This document shows positions 6,540 through 15,570 of a DNA stretch of 64,000 nucleotides, in pieces. The notes beneath the pieces were generated by a model that was given only the letters and a program-made list of their open reading frames with translations, did not search any database and was not told where the DNA came from. The translations under genes were made by a program, and so were the position numbers. Location: the NCBI GenBank assembly GCA_963834365.1, contig CAWIBS010000009.1:248001-312000 (forward strand), read 5' to 3'. The DNA is from CAWJAP01 sp963834365 (GTDB lineage: Bacteria > Acidobacteriota > Vicinamibacteria > Vicinamibacterales > Vicinamibacteraceae). Position 1 is the stretch's first letter; each line of letters begins with the position of its first letter.

Positions 6540-9340
6540 TCACGTATCGCGGAGGGTCCGAGTCGGGTCGAGACGTGAGGCGCGGTGCGCCGGAAGCCAT
6601 CCGGCGACGGCGCCGATGAGCGCTAGTGTCGCTGCCGACGCGACGAGTGTGACCGGATCGCCCGGCTCGAGACCGAAGAGCAGCGTGGCCACGAAACGCG
6701 ACGCCCATGCGCCGATGGCCAGCCCGACGACAATCCCGGCGCCGACCAGCCGCGACACGCGAGCGAGCACGAGGCGGACGACCGACGCCGCGCGTCGCGC
6801 CGAGCGCCATGCGAATGCCGATTTCGGTCTGCCGGAGGCTCACCGCATACGACGTCACGCCATAGAGGCCGACAGCCGCCATCACCAGCGCCAGGACGCC
6901 GAATGACGCCGACAGCATCGCGAGCAGCCGCTCGCGCGTCAGCGCGCCGCTGATCCGGTCGTCGAGCGGCTCGAATGTCAGGGCGAGCGTCGGGTTGATC
7001 TCGCCGATGGCCGCGGCGACGCTCTTCGTGAGGGACCCCGGCTGCGTCGACGCGGCGCGGACGCTCAACGTGACGATCGCTGGCGCGGTCACGGCGGGGT
7101 CCTCCACCAGCGACCGGTCGACCGACTGCGACAACGGCACATACGCCGTCGGCAGTGTCGGCTCGCGCACATCGCGGTACACGGCGTCGGCCACGAGTCC
7201 GACGATCTCGATCGGAGGCGATCCGGGTTCCCTCGTCGGTTGAATCGTGTGGCCGACCGGGTTCGCGCCGCCGAGGAACTTCCGGGCGAATGCCTGGTTG
7301 ACCAGCGCCACTCGAGGCGAGCCCGGACCGTCGCGTTCGGAGATGTCGCGTCCGGCGAGGAGCGGCGTGCCGAACGTGGCCATCCAGCCGGGCGTGATGC
7401 CGTTGAAGACCGCCAGCGGAGCATTCCCGGGAATCGGACTATCGGTGAACCCGAAACCCTCGGGCCCGACCCCCGGCGCGTCGCTGCCGCGCAACGCCGA
7501 GCCGGAGACGTCGATGCGCCGGCTCCACATCGCGCCGAGCGGCGCGGTGATCGAGACGGCAGCCTGCTCGACGCCCGGCACCGCGACGCACGCGCTGGTG
7601 GATGCGCTCGTACGCCGCCAGACGCGCGGCCGGCGCGAGGTCGGCGCGGCGCGCGTCGATCACCGCGAGCAGCACGCGACCGCGCTCGAAGCCGAGCGGC
7701 ACCTGCGTCAGTCCACTGAACGACCGCAGGAACAGGCCGGCGCCGACGAGGAGCACGAGCGAGAGGGCGACCTGCGCCACGACGAGCCCGCTCGCCATCG
7801 GTGTGTGGCTCGATGCACCAGGGGTCCGTCCGCGATCCTTCATCGCGTCGATCGGCGCGCCGCGCGTCGCGCGCCACGCCGGCGCCACGCCGAAGACGAG
7901 CGCCGCGATGAGGCCGGCGGCCGCGGTGAACGCGAGCATGCGCGCATCCAGCGGCAGCTCCAGAGACACGGCGTCCGTGGCGAGCTGCGCGACGAGGAGC
8001 CGGCTGCCCCAATGCGCGACGGCCACACCGGCCGCCGCGCCCATGGCGGCCAGCAGCAGGCTCTCGATCAGCAGCTGGCGCGCCAGCCGGCCGCGCGACG
8101 CGCCCAGCGCCAGCCGCACGCTCCATTCGTGGCTGCGCGCGGTCGCGCGGGCGAGCAGCAGATTGGCGATGTTGGCGCAGGCAATCAGCAGCACCAATCC
8201 CACGACGGCCATCAGGACCAGCAGCGGCCGTGAGTAGTCGTCCCGGAGACCCGATGGACCGCGGGCCGCTTCCACGAACGTGAACGGGTCGGCCAGGTAC
8301 CGGTCCAGGCTCCGGCCCGGGCTCGATGGCGGAAGCGTCGCCTCGCGGATCCCGGGTTGCAGCGTCTGCATCAGGGCCGTCGCCGCCTCGATGGACTGCC
8401 CGGGCTTCAGGCGCACGAACACCTGGAGCCACCACGACGTCCGCCGGTCCAGGCGCGACTCGCTGCCGCGAATGAGCGGCTCGACGCCGAGCGGGATCAC
8501 GACGTCGAACGACCGTCCCGGAGCGAGCCCGAAGAATCCGGGCGGCGTCACGCCCACGATCGTGAGCGGCACCCGCTCGAGCGTCAGCGTGCGGCCGATC
8601 GCGTCGGGTGCGCCGCCGAAATGCGTCTGCCAGAACGCATGGCTGATCACGACGACCGGCCCCCCGCTGCCGCCGCCGCGGGCATCGTCCGACGGCTGGA
8701 ACAGGCGGCCGAGCGCCGGCTTGACGCCGAGCACGTCGAAGGCTCCGGCGCTGGCCCACACGCCGTTGACGAACTGGCTCTCGCCTCCCGTGCTCAGATC
8801 GAACTGCGCGTCGAATCTCGTCCACGCGAACGCGCCGTCGAACTCGCGGTGCCCTGCCGCTGGATTTCCTCCCAGATCGGATAGGTCCATGACCGCTGCC
8901 CCGATGGCTGCCGATGGCGGCGCGGCGGCGAGCTGCACGAGCCGCTCGGGATCGTCAACCGGCAACGTCCGGAGCAGGAGGCCGTCGATGATGGAGAAGA
9001 TCGCCGTGTTGGCGCCGATGCCCAGCGCGAGCGTCCCGACAATCACGACGGCGAAGGTGCGCTGCCTGGCGAAGAGCCGGAACGCGTAGCGAACGTCGCG
9101 GCCGAGGTCATCGAGGAGCGCGCCGTGACGGCCCGCGCGAACGCTCTCTTTCATCCGCTCGACGCCGCCGATCTCGGCGAGCGCGAGGCGGCGCGCCTCG
9201 GCGGAGGAAACACCTTCGCGGATCTTGTCCGCGGTGGACATCTCGACGAACGAACGGATCTCGTCGTCGAGTCGCTGCTCGGCGCGATCCCGGCGGAGGA
9301 TCCACGACGCGATTGACGTCAAGCGACGAAGGAAAGTCAT
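6540..9340 (-). CDS. ADOP-type ABC transporter permease (MacB/FtsX-like), frame-shifted
   Basis: An acidobacterial duplicated orphan permease of about 930 residues. The N-terminus has the short family domain (DEIRSFVEM...EARRLALAEIGG), then the first helix TFAVVIVGTLALGIGANTAI with a MacB-like periplasmic domain, three helices around 7950-8250, a second periplasmic domain (GVEQAAVSITAPLG, then PVGHTIQPTREPGS) and the last FtsX helices (FGVLALVMAAVGLYGVTSYA, ending RLDPTRTLRDT). The frame changes near 7590 and near 6785; all parts of the fold are present, so sequence errors are more likely than decay. ADOP proteins lack a linked ATPase gene here. The PadR stop codon overlaps the start (ATGA), so both genes are coupled. 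Confidence 0.85.
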
Positions 9341-9688
9341 GCGCCCTCCAGCACGCTCGCGATGGCAAACGACACGCGATCCCAACGGCGCCTGTGCTGC
9401 TCGAGCTGCTTGCGACCGGACGCCGTCAGCGCGTAGTACTTGGCGTTCCGGTTGTTCTCGCTCGGACGCCACTCGGCTTTCAGCTTGCCGTCCTGCTCGA
9501 GCCGGTACAGCGACGGGAACAGCGAGCCGGGATTGACCCGGAAGTGGTCGTGGCTGAGCGCCGTCAGCCGCTGCGAGATGCCGTAGCCGTGCAGGGGCTC
9601 CCGCACGAGGATGGTGAGGATCATCAGGTCGAGCGTCCCTTGCGGGACGTCGAGCTTGTCCAGCTTGTCCGCGTCGCTTCTTCGCCAC
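9337..9688 (-). CDS. PadR-family transcriptional regulator
   Basis: A regulator of about 118 residues with the PadR winged helix: LDVPQGTLDLMILTILVREP, then LHGYGISQRL, then NPGSLFPSLYRLEQDGKLKA in the recognition region and YYALTASGRKQLEQ in the wing. Proteins of this kind nearly always precede ADOP permeases and are thought to control them. The frame as given is open to an ATG at 9726, but this lies upstream of where the promoter at 9729-9757 would start transcription. A GTG at 9688 with an AAAGGAG site gives the usual VAKK start, but needs a small indel just after it, so the start is uncertain. Confidence 0.82.
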
Positions 9689-9728
9689 GACCGTCGCTCC
9701 TTTAGGGTCGCCAAGAAGACAGACACCC

Positions 9729-9757
9729 ATCATGCCGACGGTCATTTAGGTTGTCAA
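9729..9757 (-). promoter_or_regulatory. sigma-70-like promoter of the padR-permease operon
   Basis: On the minus strand a perfect TTGACA (9757-9752) is followed after 17 bases by CATGAT (9734-9729), four of six matches to TATAAT. It points at the PadR gene. Confidence 0.5.
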
Positions 9758-9895
9758 GAGGTGAGGAGAGGCCGCGATGAGCAGGCGCCAGCTGTGCCGC
9801 AGACCGTCACACCAGTCTTGGGCAGGACTTCGACTGTGAGGTTTCGCCCGAAACCCGGGCGTTCAACAGAAAATGGGTCACGTTCACGTTGACCA

Positions 9896-10426
9896 TCAGG
9901 TCGTCGGGTGATCCAGCACTTTGGCGATTGTCGTGATCGTGTTCCAGTTGCGCGTCGTGACCGCGACTCCGTAGACCCTATCCAACGTGCCGAGACAGCC
10001 GATGGCCTTCATCTGCCGTCGGTACAGCCCGACGACGAACCTCCGCTCCATGGCGAGCACTCGTACCAGCCACATGCCTGTGGATGGCAGGTTCATCGGT
10101 GTTGGCGGCGTTTTGCGGGGAGACTGCGCGAGGACGCTCACGAAGCGGACGATGTCCGGGCGGGCCGTGTGGCCCGCGAAAAAGTCGCGAGACATCAGCC
10201 TGACGATCTCGCGCCCCTGGCAGATCATGATCTCGGCGTCGAACGGCAGCCTGCGCGCGAATTCAGCACGCACCTGGGCCCGGCTCACGGGTCGCCGGAT
10301 GACGAAGGTCCCCGCGGCCCCGACGTTGACGGCGTCGAGATGGCTCAGTTCGCTGGCGAGCACGGACGGTCGAAACGTTCGATGGCCGCCGACGTTGACG
10401 CCGCGTAGAAGCACGACGAGTGCCAA
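9896..10426 (-). CDS. DUF1697 domain protein
   Basis: A protein of about 176 residues with the DUF1697 start LVVLLRGVNVGGHRTFRPSV, then LSHLDAVNVGAAGTFVIRRP and the later block ARPDIVRFVSVLA. The usual N-terminal phrase LLRGINVGG is clear. The TTG at 10426 is preferred since ggag lies about 7 bases upstream and the family begins here; the frame remains open to 10507 with an unconserved extension. The C-terminal part (GCLGTLDRVYGVAVTTRNWN) holds the conserved TTRNWNT end motif. The function of the family is unknown. The gene is separate from the large minus-strand array upstream by 120 bases. Confidence 0.82.
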   Translation of the reverse strand: MALVVLLRGVNVGGHRTFRPSVLASELSHLDAVNVGAAGTFVIRRPVSRAQVRAEFARRLPFDAEIMICQGREIVRLMSRDFFAGHTARPDIVRFVSVLAQSPRKTPPTPMNLPSTGMWLVRVLAMERRFVVGLYRRQMKAIGCLGTLDRVYGVAVTTRNWNTITTIAKVLDHPTT

Positions 10427-10545
10427 GCAATGTCTCCGGCCTGACGCGATGTTAGACGGTTTTCTGGCCGTGGCCCTGCGCTGTGTGCCGACCGTCCAGA
10501 CCGCCACAGTCAGCGCCTACGCCCGGGCGACCAGGCCGGCGGCCA

Positions 10546-11769
10546 TCACAGAAGCTTGCGCTCGATTATCAGCTTTCTCGGCGACTCGATCCCGAACGCG
10601 TCCTTCAACGTCTGGACGGCGACGCCAGCCGGCGTGTCGGCGTCGTCCCATGTCTGCCAGTAGTTCGGCAGAGACTTGGTTGGGCGATTCCAGCCGAGAC
10701 TTACGAGCTTCAATTGCGTTCGACGGTCCAACCTCTTGTCGCCGATGAGAAAACGGTTGCTCACAGCCTCGCCGCGGATCGTGCCGTCCTCCCACGTCCG
10801 AAACTGCACGAACCGGTACGGGATCGCGACGATCACGCAGCGCTGACGCTCTTCGGTCATGCGTTCAAGCAATTGGCTCAATACGGTACGCAACGTCTCC
10901 CAGCGGCGAAGACGACATCGGCGACGGCCAGAGTCCCATTCCTCCGCCCCGCGCGAGGCAGAACGAGCCTTTCCCGCTCGAGGCTCGAGCCCGAGAAGCT
11001 CCCTGAGCTGCGGATTTCGACGGCTGTCATCGAGCAGAATCAGGTTCAGTTCGCTCAAGCGGTCTCGCTTTTCCGGGCGATCGAACCACTCGAGAGCCTC
11101 ACCGGCGTAACCGCCCAGAGGCTTGGCGAATGCGTCAGACGCCTTGCGCGTCGAGCGCCGCGCGGTCTTCGTGTTCACTCGATTCGACAAGAGCTTCACG
11201 AGTTGCCTGTCCCAGCGATGTAAGGCTTCCTCCATCGCGACCATCTCCGCGTTCTCCCGCACCGTGCCGTCGACGTCGTCGGGTTCACCGCCGCCCGGAA
11301 GCCGATCCCTTTCAGCCTGCGTCAGCTCGTCCATCCGTGACTCCGGGACGGTGAATTCCGACACCCGTCCACGACGGAAGAACCAGGTTCGGATCTCGCT
11401 CGCGTCCAGGCAGAGCGTGACCAGCGCGAACGCGAGATCGCGGTTACTCACCGACAGCAGACGGACGATCTCCTGCATCTCCATGCTGCGTGTCTGAAAC
11501 TGGTAGCGCGCGAAAGAGAACCCGGAGGGGGTCGAGCGCCTCGGCCACGCGCGGAGATGATACGGATCGCTCGGCGGCTCGACGGCAAACTCCCGAAGCC
11601 GAGGGTGCTGCCTCCATAGCGCCTCGAACGAGAGTGGAATGACTTCCGTCAGTCCCGACTGTTTGCCAGGCAGCCGATACCTGGCTCGGCGGCGCGCGGC
11701 GTCGGTGAACTGCCGAACGCCCGAATCCGGCCCCCAGACCACGAGGCGATGAAGGTAGTCGACAGCCAT
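10546..11769 (-). CDS. protein with TY-Chap-like C-terminal domain (last gene of array)
   Basis: A 407-residue protein. Its last 110 residues look like the TY-Chap N-terminal domain known from actinobacterial and myxobacterial conflict-type operons: RFVQFRTWEDGTIRGEAVSN, then QLKLVSLGWNRP, then LPNYWQTWDD and a final AVQTLKDAFGIESP. I make this match by pattern and cannot test it. Residues 1-160 form an unrecognised alpha/beta region (LHRLVVWGPDSGVRQFTDAA, then SGLTEVIPLSFEALW). The middle is rich in Arg and Glu and may be a linker. It begins 31 bases after the vWA gene stop and is probably co-transcribed. TY-Chap domains are thought to act as chaperone-like binding modules. Confidence 0.6.
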   Translation of the reverse strand: MAVDYLHRLVVWGPDSGVRQFTDAARRRARYRLPGKQSGLTEVIPLSFEALWRQHPRLREFAVEPPSDPYHLRAWPRRSTPSGFSFARYQFQTRSMEMQEIVRLLSVSNRDLAFALVTLCLDASEIRTWFFRRGRVSEFTVPESRMDELTQAERDRLPGGGEPDDVDGTVRENAEMVAMEEALHRWDRQLVKLLSNRVNTKTARRSTRKASDAFAKPLGGYAGEALEWFDRPEKRDRLSELNLILLDDSRRNPQLRELLGLEPRAGKARSASRGAEEWDSGRRRCRLRRWETLRTVLSQLLERMTEERQRCVIVAIPYRFVQFRTWEDGTIRGEAVSNRFLIGDKRLDRRTQLKLVSLGWNRPTKSLPNYWQTWDDADTPAGVAVQTLKDAFGIESPRKLIIERKLL

Positions 11770-11800
11770 CAGAAGACCACGCCCTGGATGCGAGCGAGCC

Positions 11801-12433
11801 TCAGCGGCGCTTGGTGCGCCCGCGATCGCTGCGCGAGAACTCGACCTTCTTGGTCTGCCCGCGGCGGACGTCGCTCACGTTGCGATGCATCACGTCGTAC
11901 ATCGCGGCCACCGCCCCGCTGCTCTTGTCGTAGTCGAGCGCCGACGCCGCGGCAAACCCCATCTTGCCGCCCTCGTCGATGGCATCCTGATCCGCGGCCA
12001 GGAAGACGAACTGCCAGGCGTACTTCTCCTCCTGATGCCGGATCATCTCGAGGACCTGCTGGCGCGTGAACTCGCGGCTCGCGTTCTCGAGACCGTCGGT
12101 CTGCACGGCGAAGATGACGGCTTCGGGGCGCTCGGCCTCGGGCAGCATGGCCAGACGCGCGCCGGTATCGATGATGGTTCGACCGATCGCATCGAGCAGC
12201 GCCGTCGACCCGCGGGGGACGTAGGTCCGATCGGTCAGCGCCGGCACCTGCTGCACGGGAACGTGCGCGTGGACGACCTCGTAGTGGTCGTCGAACTGCA
12301 CGAGCGTGAACCGGGCCTCGCCCTCGACCTGCGCCTGGCCCTGTATGAACGTGTTCAACCCGCCAATGACGTCGGCGGCAATGGATGCCATCGATCCCGA
12401 CCGATCCAGCACCACGGTAATGTCCGTCTTCAT
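11801..12433 (-). CDS. vWA domain protein with intact MIDAS
   Basis: A 210-residue protein that is almost all one von Willebrand factor A domain. The metal-ion-dependent adhesion site is complete: DRSGS (Asp10, Ser12, Ser14), Thr77 in RGSTALLDA and Asp113 in QTDGLENAS. Strand VIFAVQTDG and QFVFLAADQDAID match the core beta sheet. The C-terminus is basic (RSDRGRTKRR). It starts with ATG behind GGAGGG. Cytosolic vWA proteins usually serve as metal-dependent protein-binding partners of ATPases; here the partner may be the SMC-like or Lon-like protein encoded upstream. No signal peptide is seen. Confidence 0.88.
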   Translation of the reverse strand: MKTDITVVLDRSGSMASIAADVIGGLNTFIQGQAQVEGEARFTLVQFDDHYEVVHAHVPVQQVPALTDRTYVPRGSTALLDAIGRTIIDTGARLAMLPEAERPEAVIFAVQTDGLENASREFTRQQVLEMIRHQEEKYAWQFVFLAADQDAIDEGGKMGFAAASALDYDKSSGAVAAMYDVMHRNVSDVRRGQTKKVEFSRSDRGRTKRR

Positions 12434-12541
12434 GCTCCACCCTCCCTACAACAAGGACGATCACGGCCCAGGGGATCTGACCGATGGGCCCGCAACCGTC
12501 GCACGCAGAGGGCGGGAAGAACTGGAGGCGGAGGACCTGCG

Positions 12542-12931
12542 CTACCTGCGAACCGGGTGCGTCGCCTGGCCGGCTGACGCATCAGCGCGGACGATGACGG
12601 AATCGACGACGTCGAGCCATCGGGTCAACTCCTCGGCGGTCGGCGGCAGCTCGTAGGGTCGATAGTGACAGCCGCGGCTCATGGACTGCCATGCGGCGTG
12701 TGCCTCACGCGCCAGCCCGGCGTCGCCGAGATAGGCACCGAGACACAGAAACTGGGCGCGAGCCGAGCAGAACTCGAGTCCAGGCTCGCGGCGCTGCCAC
12801 AAGCGATCCAGGGCCAGCTCCAGCGCCTGCCGGGTCAGGAGCAGCGCCGCCCGCGGCCACAGCCCTCGCGTGCCGGGGTCCGGGCCCTCGACGAGCCGGC
12901 GAGCCGCCTGCGCCAGATCGGCGGCCGTCAC
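12542..12931 (-). CDS. small helical protein coupled to the SMC-like ATPase
   Basis: A 129-residue protein predicted to be all helical: LAQAARRLVEGPD, then LLTRQALELALDRLWQRREP, then FCSARAQFLCLGAYLGDAGL, then HAAWQSMSRGCHYRPYELPP and TAEELTRWLDVVDSVI. I recognise no named family; the size and helix pattern recall HEPN-like or similar toxin-partner folds, but the RX4-6H nuclease motif is not seen. Its GTG start overlaps the TGA of the SMC-like gene (GTGA), which implies translational coupling and a joint function. Conserved Cys and His residues near HYRPYE may matter. Confidence 0.68.
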   Translation of the reverse strand: MTAADLAQAARRLVEGPDPGTRGLWPRAALLLTRQALELALDRLWQRREPGLEFCSARAQFLCLGAYLGDAGLAREAHAAWQSMSRGCHYRPYELPPTAEELTRWLDVVDSVIVRADASAGQATHPVRR

Positions 12932-15399
12932 GATGACTTGACCTTCAGGATGGAATCGGCCAGCCGCTTGCTGTTCTCGACGAGCGCCCGCATATCGCCC
13001 GCATAGCCCTCGTGGGCGCCGGCGTTGCAGGCCAGGAACGTGTCGCCCGCCCAGACTCCGAACTGGTTCAGCCGCGTCACCACGTCATTGGTGCGCCTCA
13101 CGTCATCGAAGAGCGCCAGCGCCGCCAACGGATGGAGCCTCTGCGCCGCCTCCAGCTCGCGGTCCACCTCCTCGATCGGAATCCCCTTCGCGCGCCGCCG
13201 GCGGCGGATGGTGTCCACACACGCGGCTTCGACGGCGTTGCGGCAGAAGCCCGGAATGACCCGCCGCGCGACCTCGACCGGCAGCTTCTCGGTCAGCGCC
13301 AGCGCCTTCGCATCGTCGAGGCTGGATTCGATGGGCCCGAACGCGGGAGACGTTTCGACGCGCGACCTGGTGCGCCGCGTCACCTTCACGACGTGAGTCG
13401 CAAGCTGGAGATGGCGAACGGCGGCGGTCAGGCGATCGTCGTGCGTGAACACGACGACCTGCCTCGTCTTCGCAACATCGTCGAGCACGCGCGCCAGCCC
13501 CTCGACCCGCGAGGGATCCATGGACTGGACCGGATCGTCGATGACGATGAAGCGGAAGGGCGTGTCGGGAAGCGAGACCCGGGGCAGAAACAGGCTCAGC
13601 GCGAGCGAGTTCAGCTCGCCCTGGCTCATCACCCCGAGCGCCGCGCCCTCGATGCCGTCGACGGTCACCTGCATTTGCACCCGCCGCTGATTCCCCGCAA
13701 CCTTGAGCGTCACCGCGTGAAGGTCCACGTTGCTCTGCAGGCGGAGTTGCCGCCAGATGTCGCACGCCTGCGAGCCGATCGGGGCGAACCGCTCGTTCCG
13801 GATCTCCTCACTGGCGTCCTTCAACCAGTCTTCCGCCGACTTGAGGTCCTTGAGTTGTTCCGTCCCGGCCTGGGCCTTGCGCGCGTCGGGCAACCACCCG
13901 GCGAGCGCCAGCGCGAGCGGCTGCCAGCGATCCTCGCGCGCCCGCCGCGCCGCTTCCGCCTGTGCCACCAGCCTTGCCACCGATTCGGCCAGAGGCGGGG
14001 TGACAGTAAGCAGGTGGTTGGCCAGCGCCTCGGTGCCTGCAAGCGATTTCCCCTGCGTCCATGACTGCCAGCGCGTGTGCACGGCGTCCGCTTCAGAGAC
14101 GCCGACGCCGGCGAGACTTTTCAGCCAGGATGGCGGCGGCTGCAGAAATTGGACCGCGGCGGCGCGGGCGCTCTCCAGTTGCGCTCGCGCGTCGTTGAAC
14201 GCACTCGCCTCGGATTTGAGCCGCGCCAACGTCTTGTTGGCCGAGGCGTGCCACGCGGCATTCAACATCCCCGGCGTCGCACAGACCGGACAGTCGCCGT
14301 CGCCGAAGTTCTCGTGGAAGTGCACTGCACGCCGGAGCAGATCGACGACTTCCCCGGCTCGCGCCGCCGCCGACTGGCCGAACTGTCCGAGCGCGGCGCC
14401 CGCCCGACGAAGCTCCTCGGAAATCTGAGTCGCACGCGCAACATCCGGCGCGGACAGTCCGGCTCCCCGCTGCAACAGGGCAACGGACGGGTCCGCGGCT
14501 CCCGCGTCGGTGACCAGCGATTCGAGCGCGGCGAGATCCCACTTCTTCGCACTCAGGATCTTTGCGCAGCGACTGGCGCGCGCGTCGTGTGTTTCCGAGA
14601 CCAGGACCTGTACCCGCTCGAGGAGCTCCTCAGCCCCCTGCTTGGCGGTCTTCACGAGGCGATCGCGTTCCAATCGCGCGTCCCTGACCGTCTTCTGGAC
14701 CTCGACCAGGTCCTCGAGGCCCAGTGCGGGACTCAGCGCGTCGTACAGCATCGACGGCCCGCCGTCGAGCATCGATCCCAGCTCGTTGTAGGAGAGGAAT
14801 GGACGAAACGCCTCGAGCGCGTCGCTCCAGCCGAGCGAGTCGAAGGAGGCCTTCGGCCGGCCGCGCGGCTGGACAATCGTGTCTCCGTCCTCGAGCCCGC
14901 CGTCAGCAGGCCACGCATGCGTGACCGTCGTCTCGCCCTCACGGTCGACCACGAACGTCGCCGCGACCACCGCCTTGCTCGAGTGGTGCAGGTTGCGCCA
15001 CCCTTTCTTCCATTCCGCCTGCCGCTCCTTCCACCGGAAGCTCTCGCCCGTCAGCAGGAATTCCAGGCCTTCGGCGAAGCTCGACTTGCCAGACCCATTG
15101 CGGCCGACGATCAGCGTCAGGCCTGGCTCGGGCCGCAGGTCGAGGGTGTGCCGCGCCCCGATGCCCCGGAATCCCTCGATGCTGATGCTTGCGAGAAAGA
15201 CGCCCGCGAGGGGCGATGCGGCTGACGTGCCGCTCTTGCTCTTGGCCGGACGGGGGGCTCGCGCCGTACCGGCGAGTTGCGCGTCGAGTGCATCCCGACC
15301 ATCGCAGGCGGCAAGGACCAGCCAGGGCCATTCAGCGCCAGGCGGGACATCCTCGCCGTCGAGTCGATGCTCGATCAGCGCCCGCAGCTCCTTGTTCAT
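12928..15399 (-). CDS. SMC/Rad50/RecF-like AAA ATPase
   Basis: An 823-residue ABC-type ATPase. After a 70-residue N-terminal extension comes SISIEGFRGIG and the Walker A GRNGSGKSS (residues 99-107). The middle (about 230-530) is helical with a zinc-hook-like CPVC at 370-373. The C-terminal half has a signature SQGELNSLAL (592-601), Walker B FIVIDDP (617-623) with Met/Asp of the D-loop (MDPS), and an H-loop FTHDD (651-655). About 150 residues follow the ATPase core and are not part of standard RecF or Rad50. All catalytic elements are intact and the gene has no frame shift. Such small SMC-like ATPases sense or bind nucleic acids in repair and defence systems. Confidence 0.88.
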   Translation of the reverse strand: MNKELRALIEHRLDGEDVPPGAEWPWLVLAACDGRDALDAQLAGTARAPRPAKSKSGTSAASPLAGVFLASISIEGFRGIGARHTLDLRPEPGLTLIVGRNGSGKSSFAEGLEFLLTGESFRWKERQAEWKKGWRNLHHSSKAVVAATFVVDREGETTVTHAWPADGGLEDGDTIVQPRGRPKASFDSLGWSDALEAFRPFLSYNELGSMLDGGPSMLYDALSPALGLEDLVEVQKTVRDARLERDRLVKTAKQGAEELLERVQVLVSETHDARASRCAKILSAKKWDLAALESLVTDAGAADPSVALLQRGAGLSAPDVARATQISEELRRAGAALGQFGQSAAARAGEVVDLLRRAVHFHENFGDGDCPVCATPGMLNAAWHASANKTLARLKSEASAFNDARAQLESARAAAVQFLQPPPSWLKSLAGVGVSEADAVHTRWQSWTQGKSLAGTEALANHLLTVTPPLAESVARLVAQAEAARRAREDRWQPLALALAGWLPDARKAQAGTEQLKDLKSAEDWLKDASEEIRNERFAPIGSQACDIWRQLRLQSNVDLHAVTLKVAGNQRRVQMQVTVDGIEGAALGVMSQGELNSLALSLFLPRVSLPDTPFRFIVIDDPVQSMDPSRVEGLARVLDDVAKTRQVVVFTHDDRLTAAVRHLQLATHVVKVTRRTRSRVETSPAFGPIESSLDDAKALALTEKLPVEVARRVIPGFCRNAVEAACVDTIRRRRRAKGIPIEEVDRELEAAQRLHPLAALALFDDVRRTNDVVTRLNQFGVWAGDTFLACNAGAHEGYAGDMRALVENSKRLADSILKVKSS

Positions 15400-15418
15400 G
15401 AGCGTACGGGGCGCACTA

Positions 15419-15570
15419 TAGCAGCTACTAACGACCAGCTACCAACGACCAGCTGCGATCAGCTACCAATGACGAGCTACGAACGACAAGCGACCATCGT
15501 TGGTGGTTCGTAGTTGCTCGTTTGTAGTTGGTAGCTGGTCGCTGGTAGCTGGTCGCTGGTCGCTGTATCA
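15419..15570. repeat. accagcta/tagctggt inverted-repeat element, copy 1
   Basis: A 150-base intergenic stretch in which the left half repeats variants of ACCAGCTACCAACG and the right half the reverse complement GTAGCTGGTCGCTG, so the transcript can fold into a long imperfect hairpin. It lies between the Lon-like and SMC-like genes. A related element is at 45091-45240. TATAGT at its SMC-proximal border (minus strand 15420-15415) could act as a -10 box, though no good -35 is seen. Confidence 0.75.

Noticed and set aside
7089..8825. A 578-codon minus-strand open frame within the permease
   Set aside because: It overlaps the permease in another frame for most of its length, is Arg-rich and shows permease-like sequence only by chance near shifts.
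12542..12931. HEPN ribonuclease call for the small helical protein
   Set aside because: The RX4-6H motif could not be found, so the name would go beyond the evidence.
15419..15570. A CRISPR-like array
   Set aside because: The units are degenerate, directly adjacent without unique spacers, and inverted half-way; no cas genes are present.
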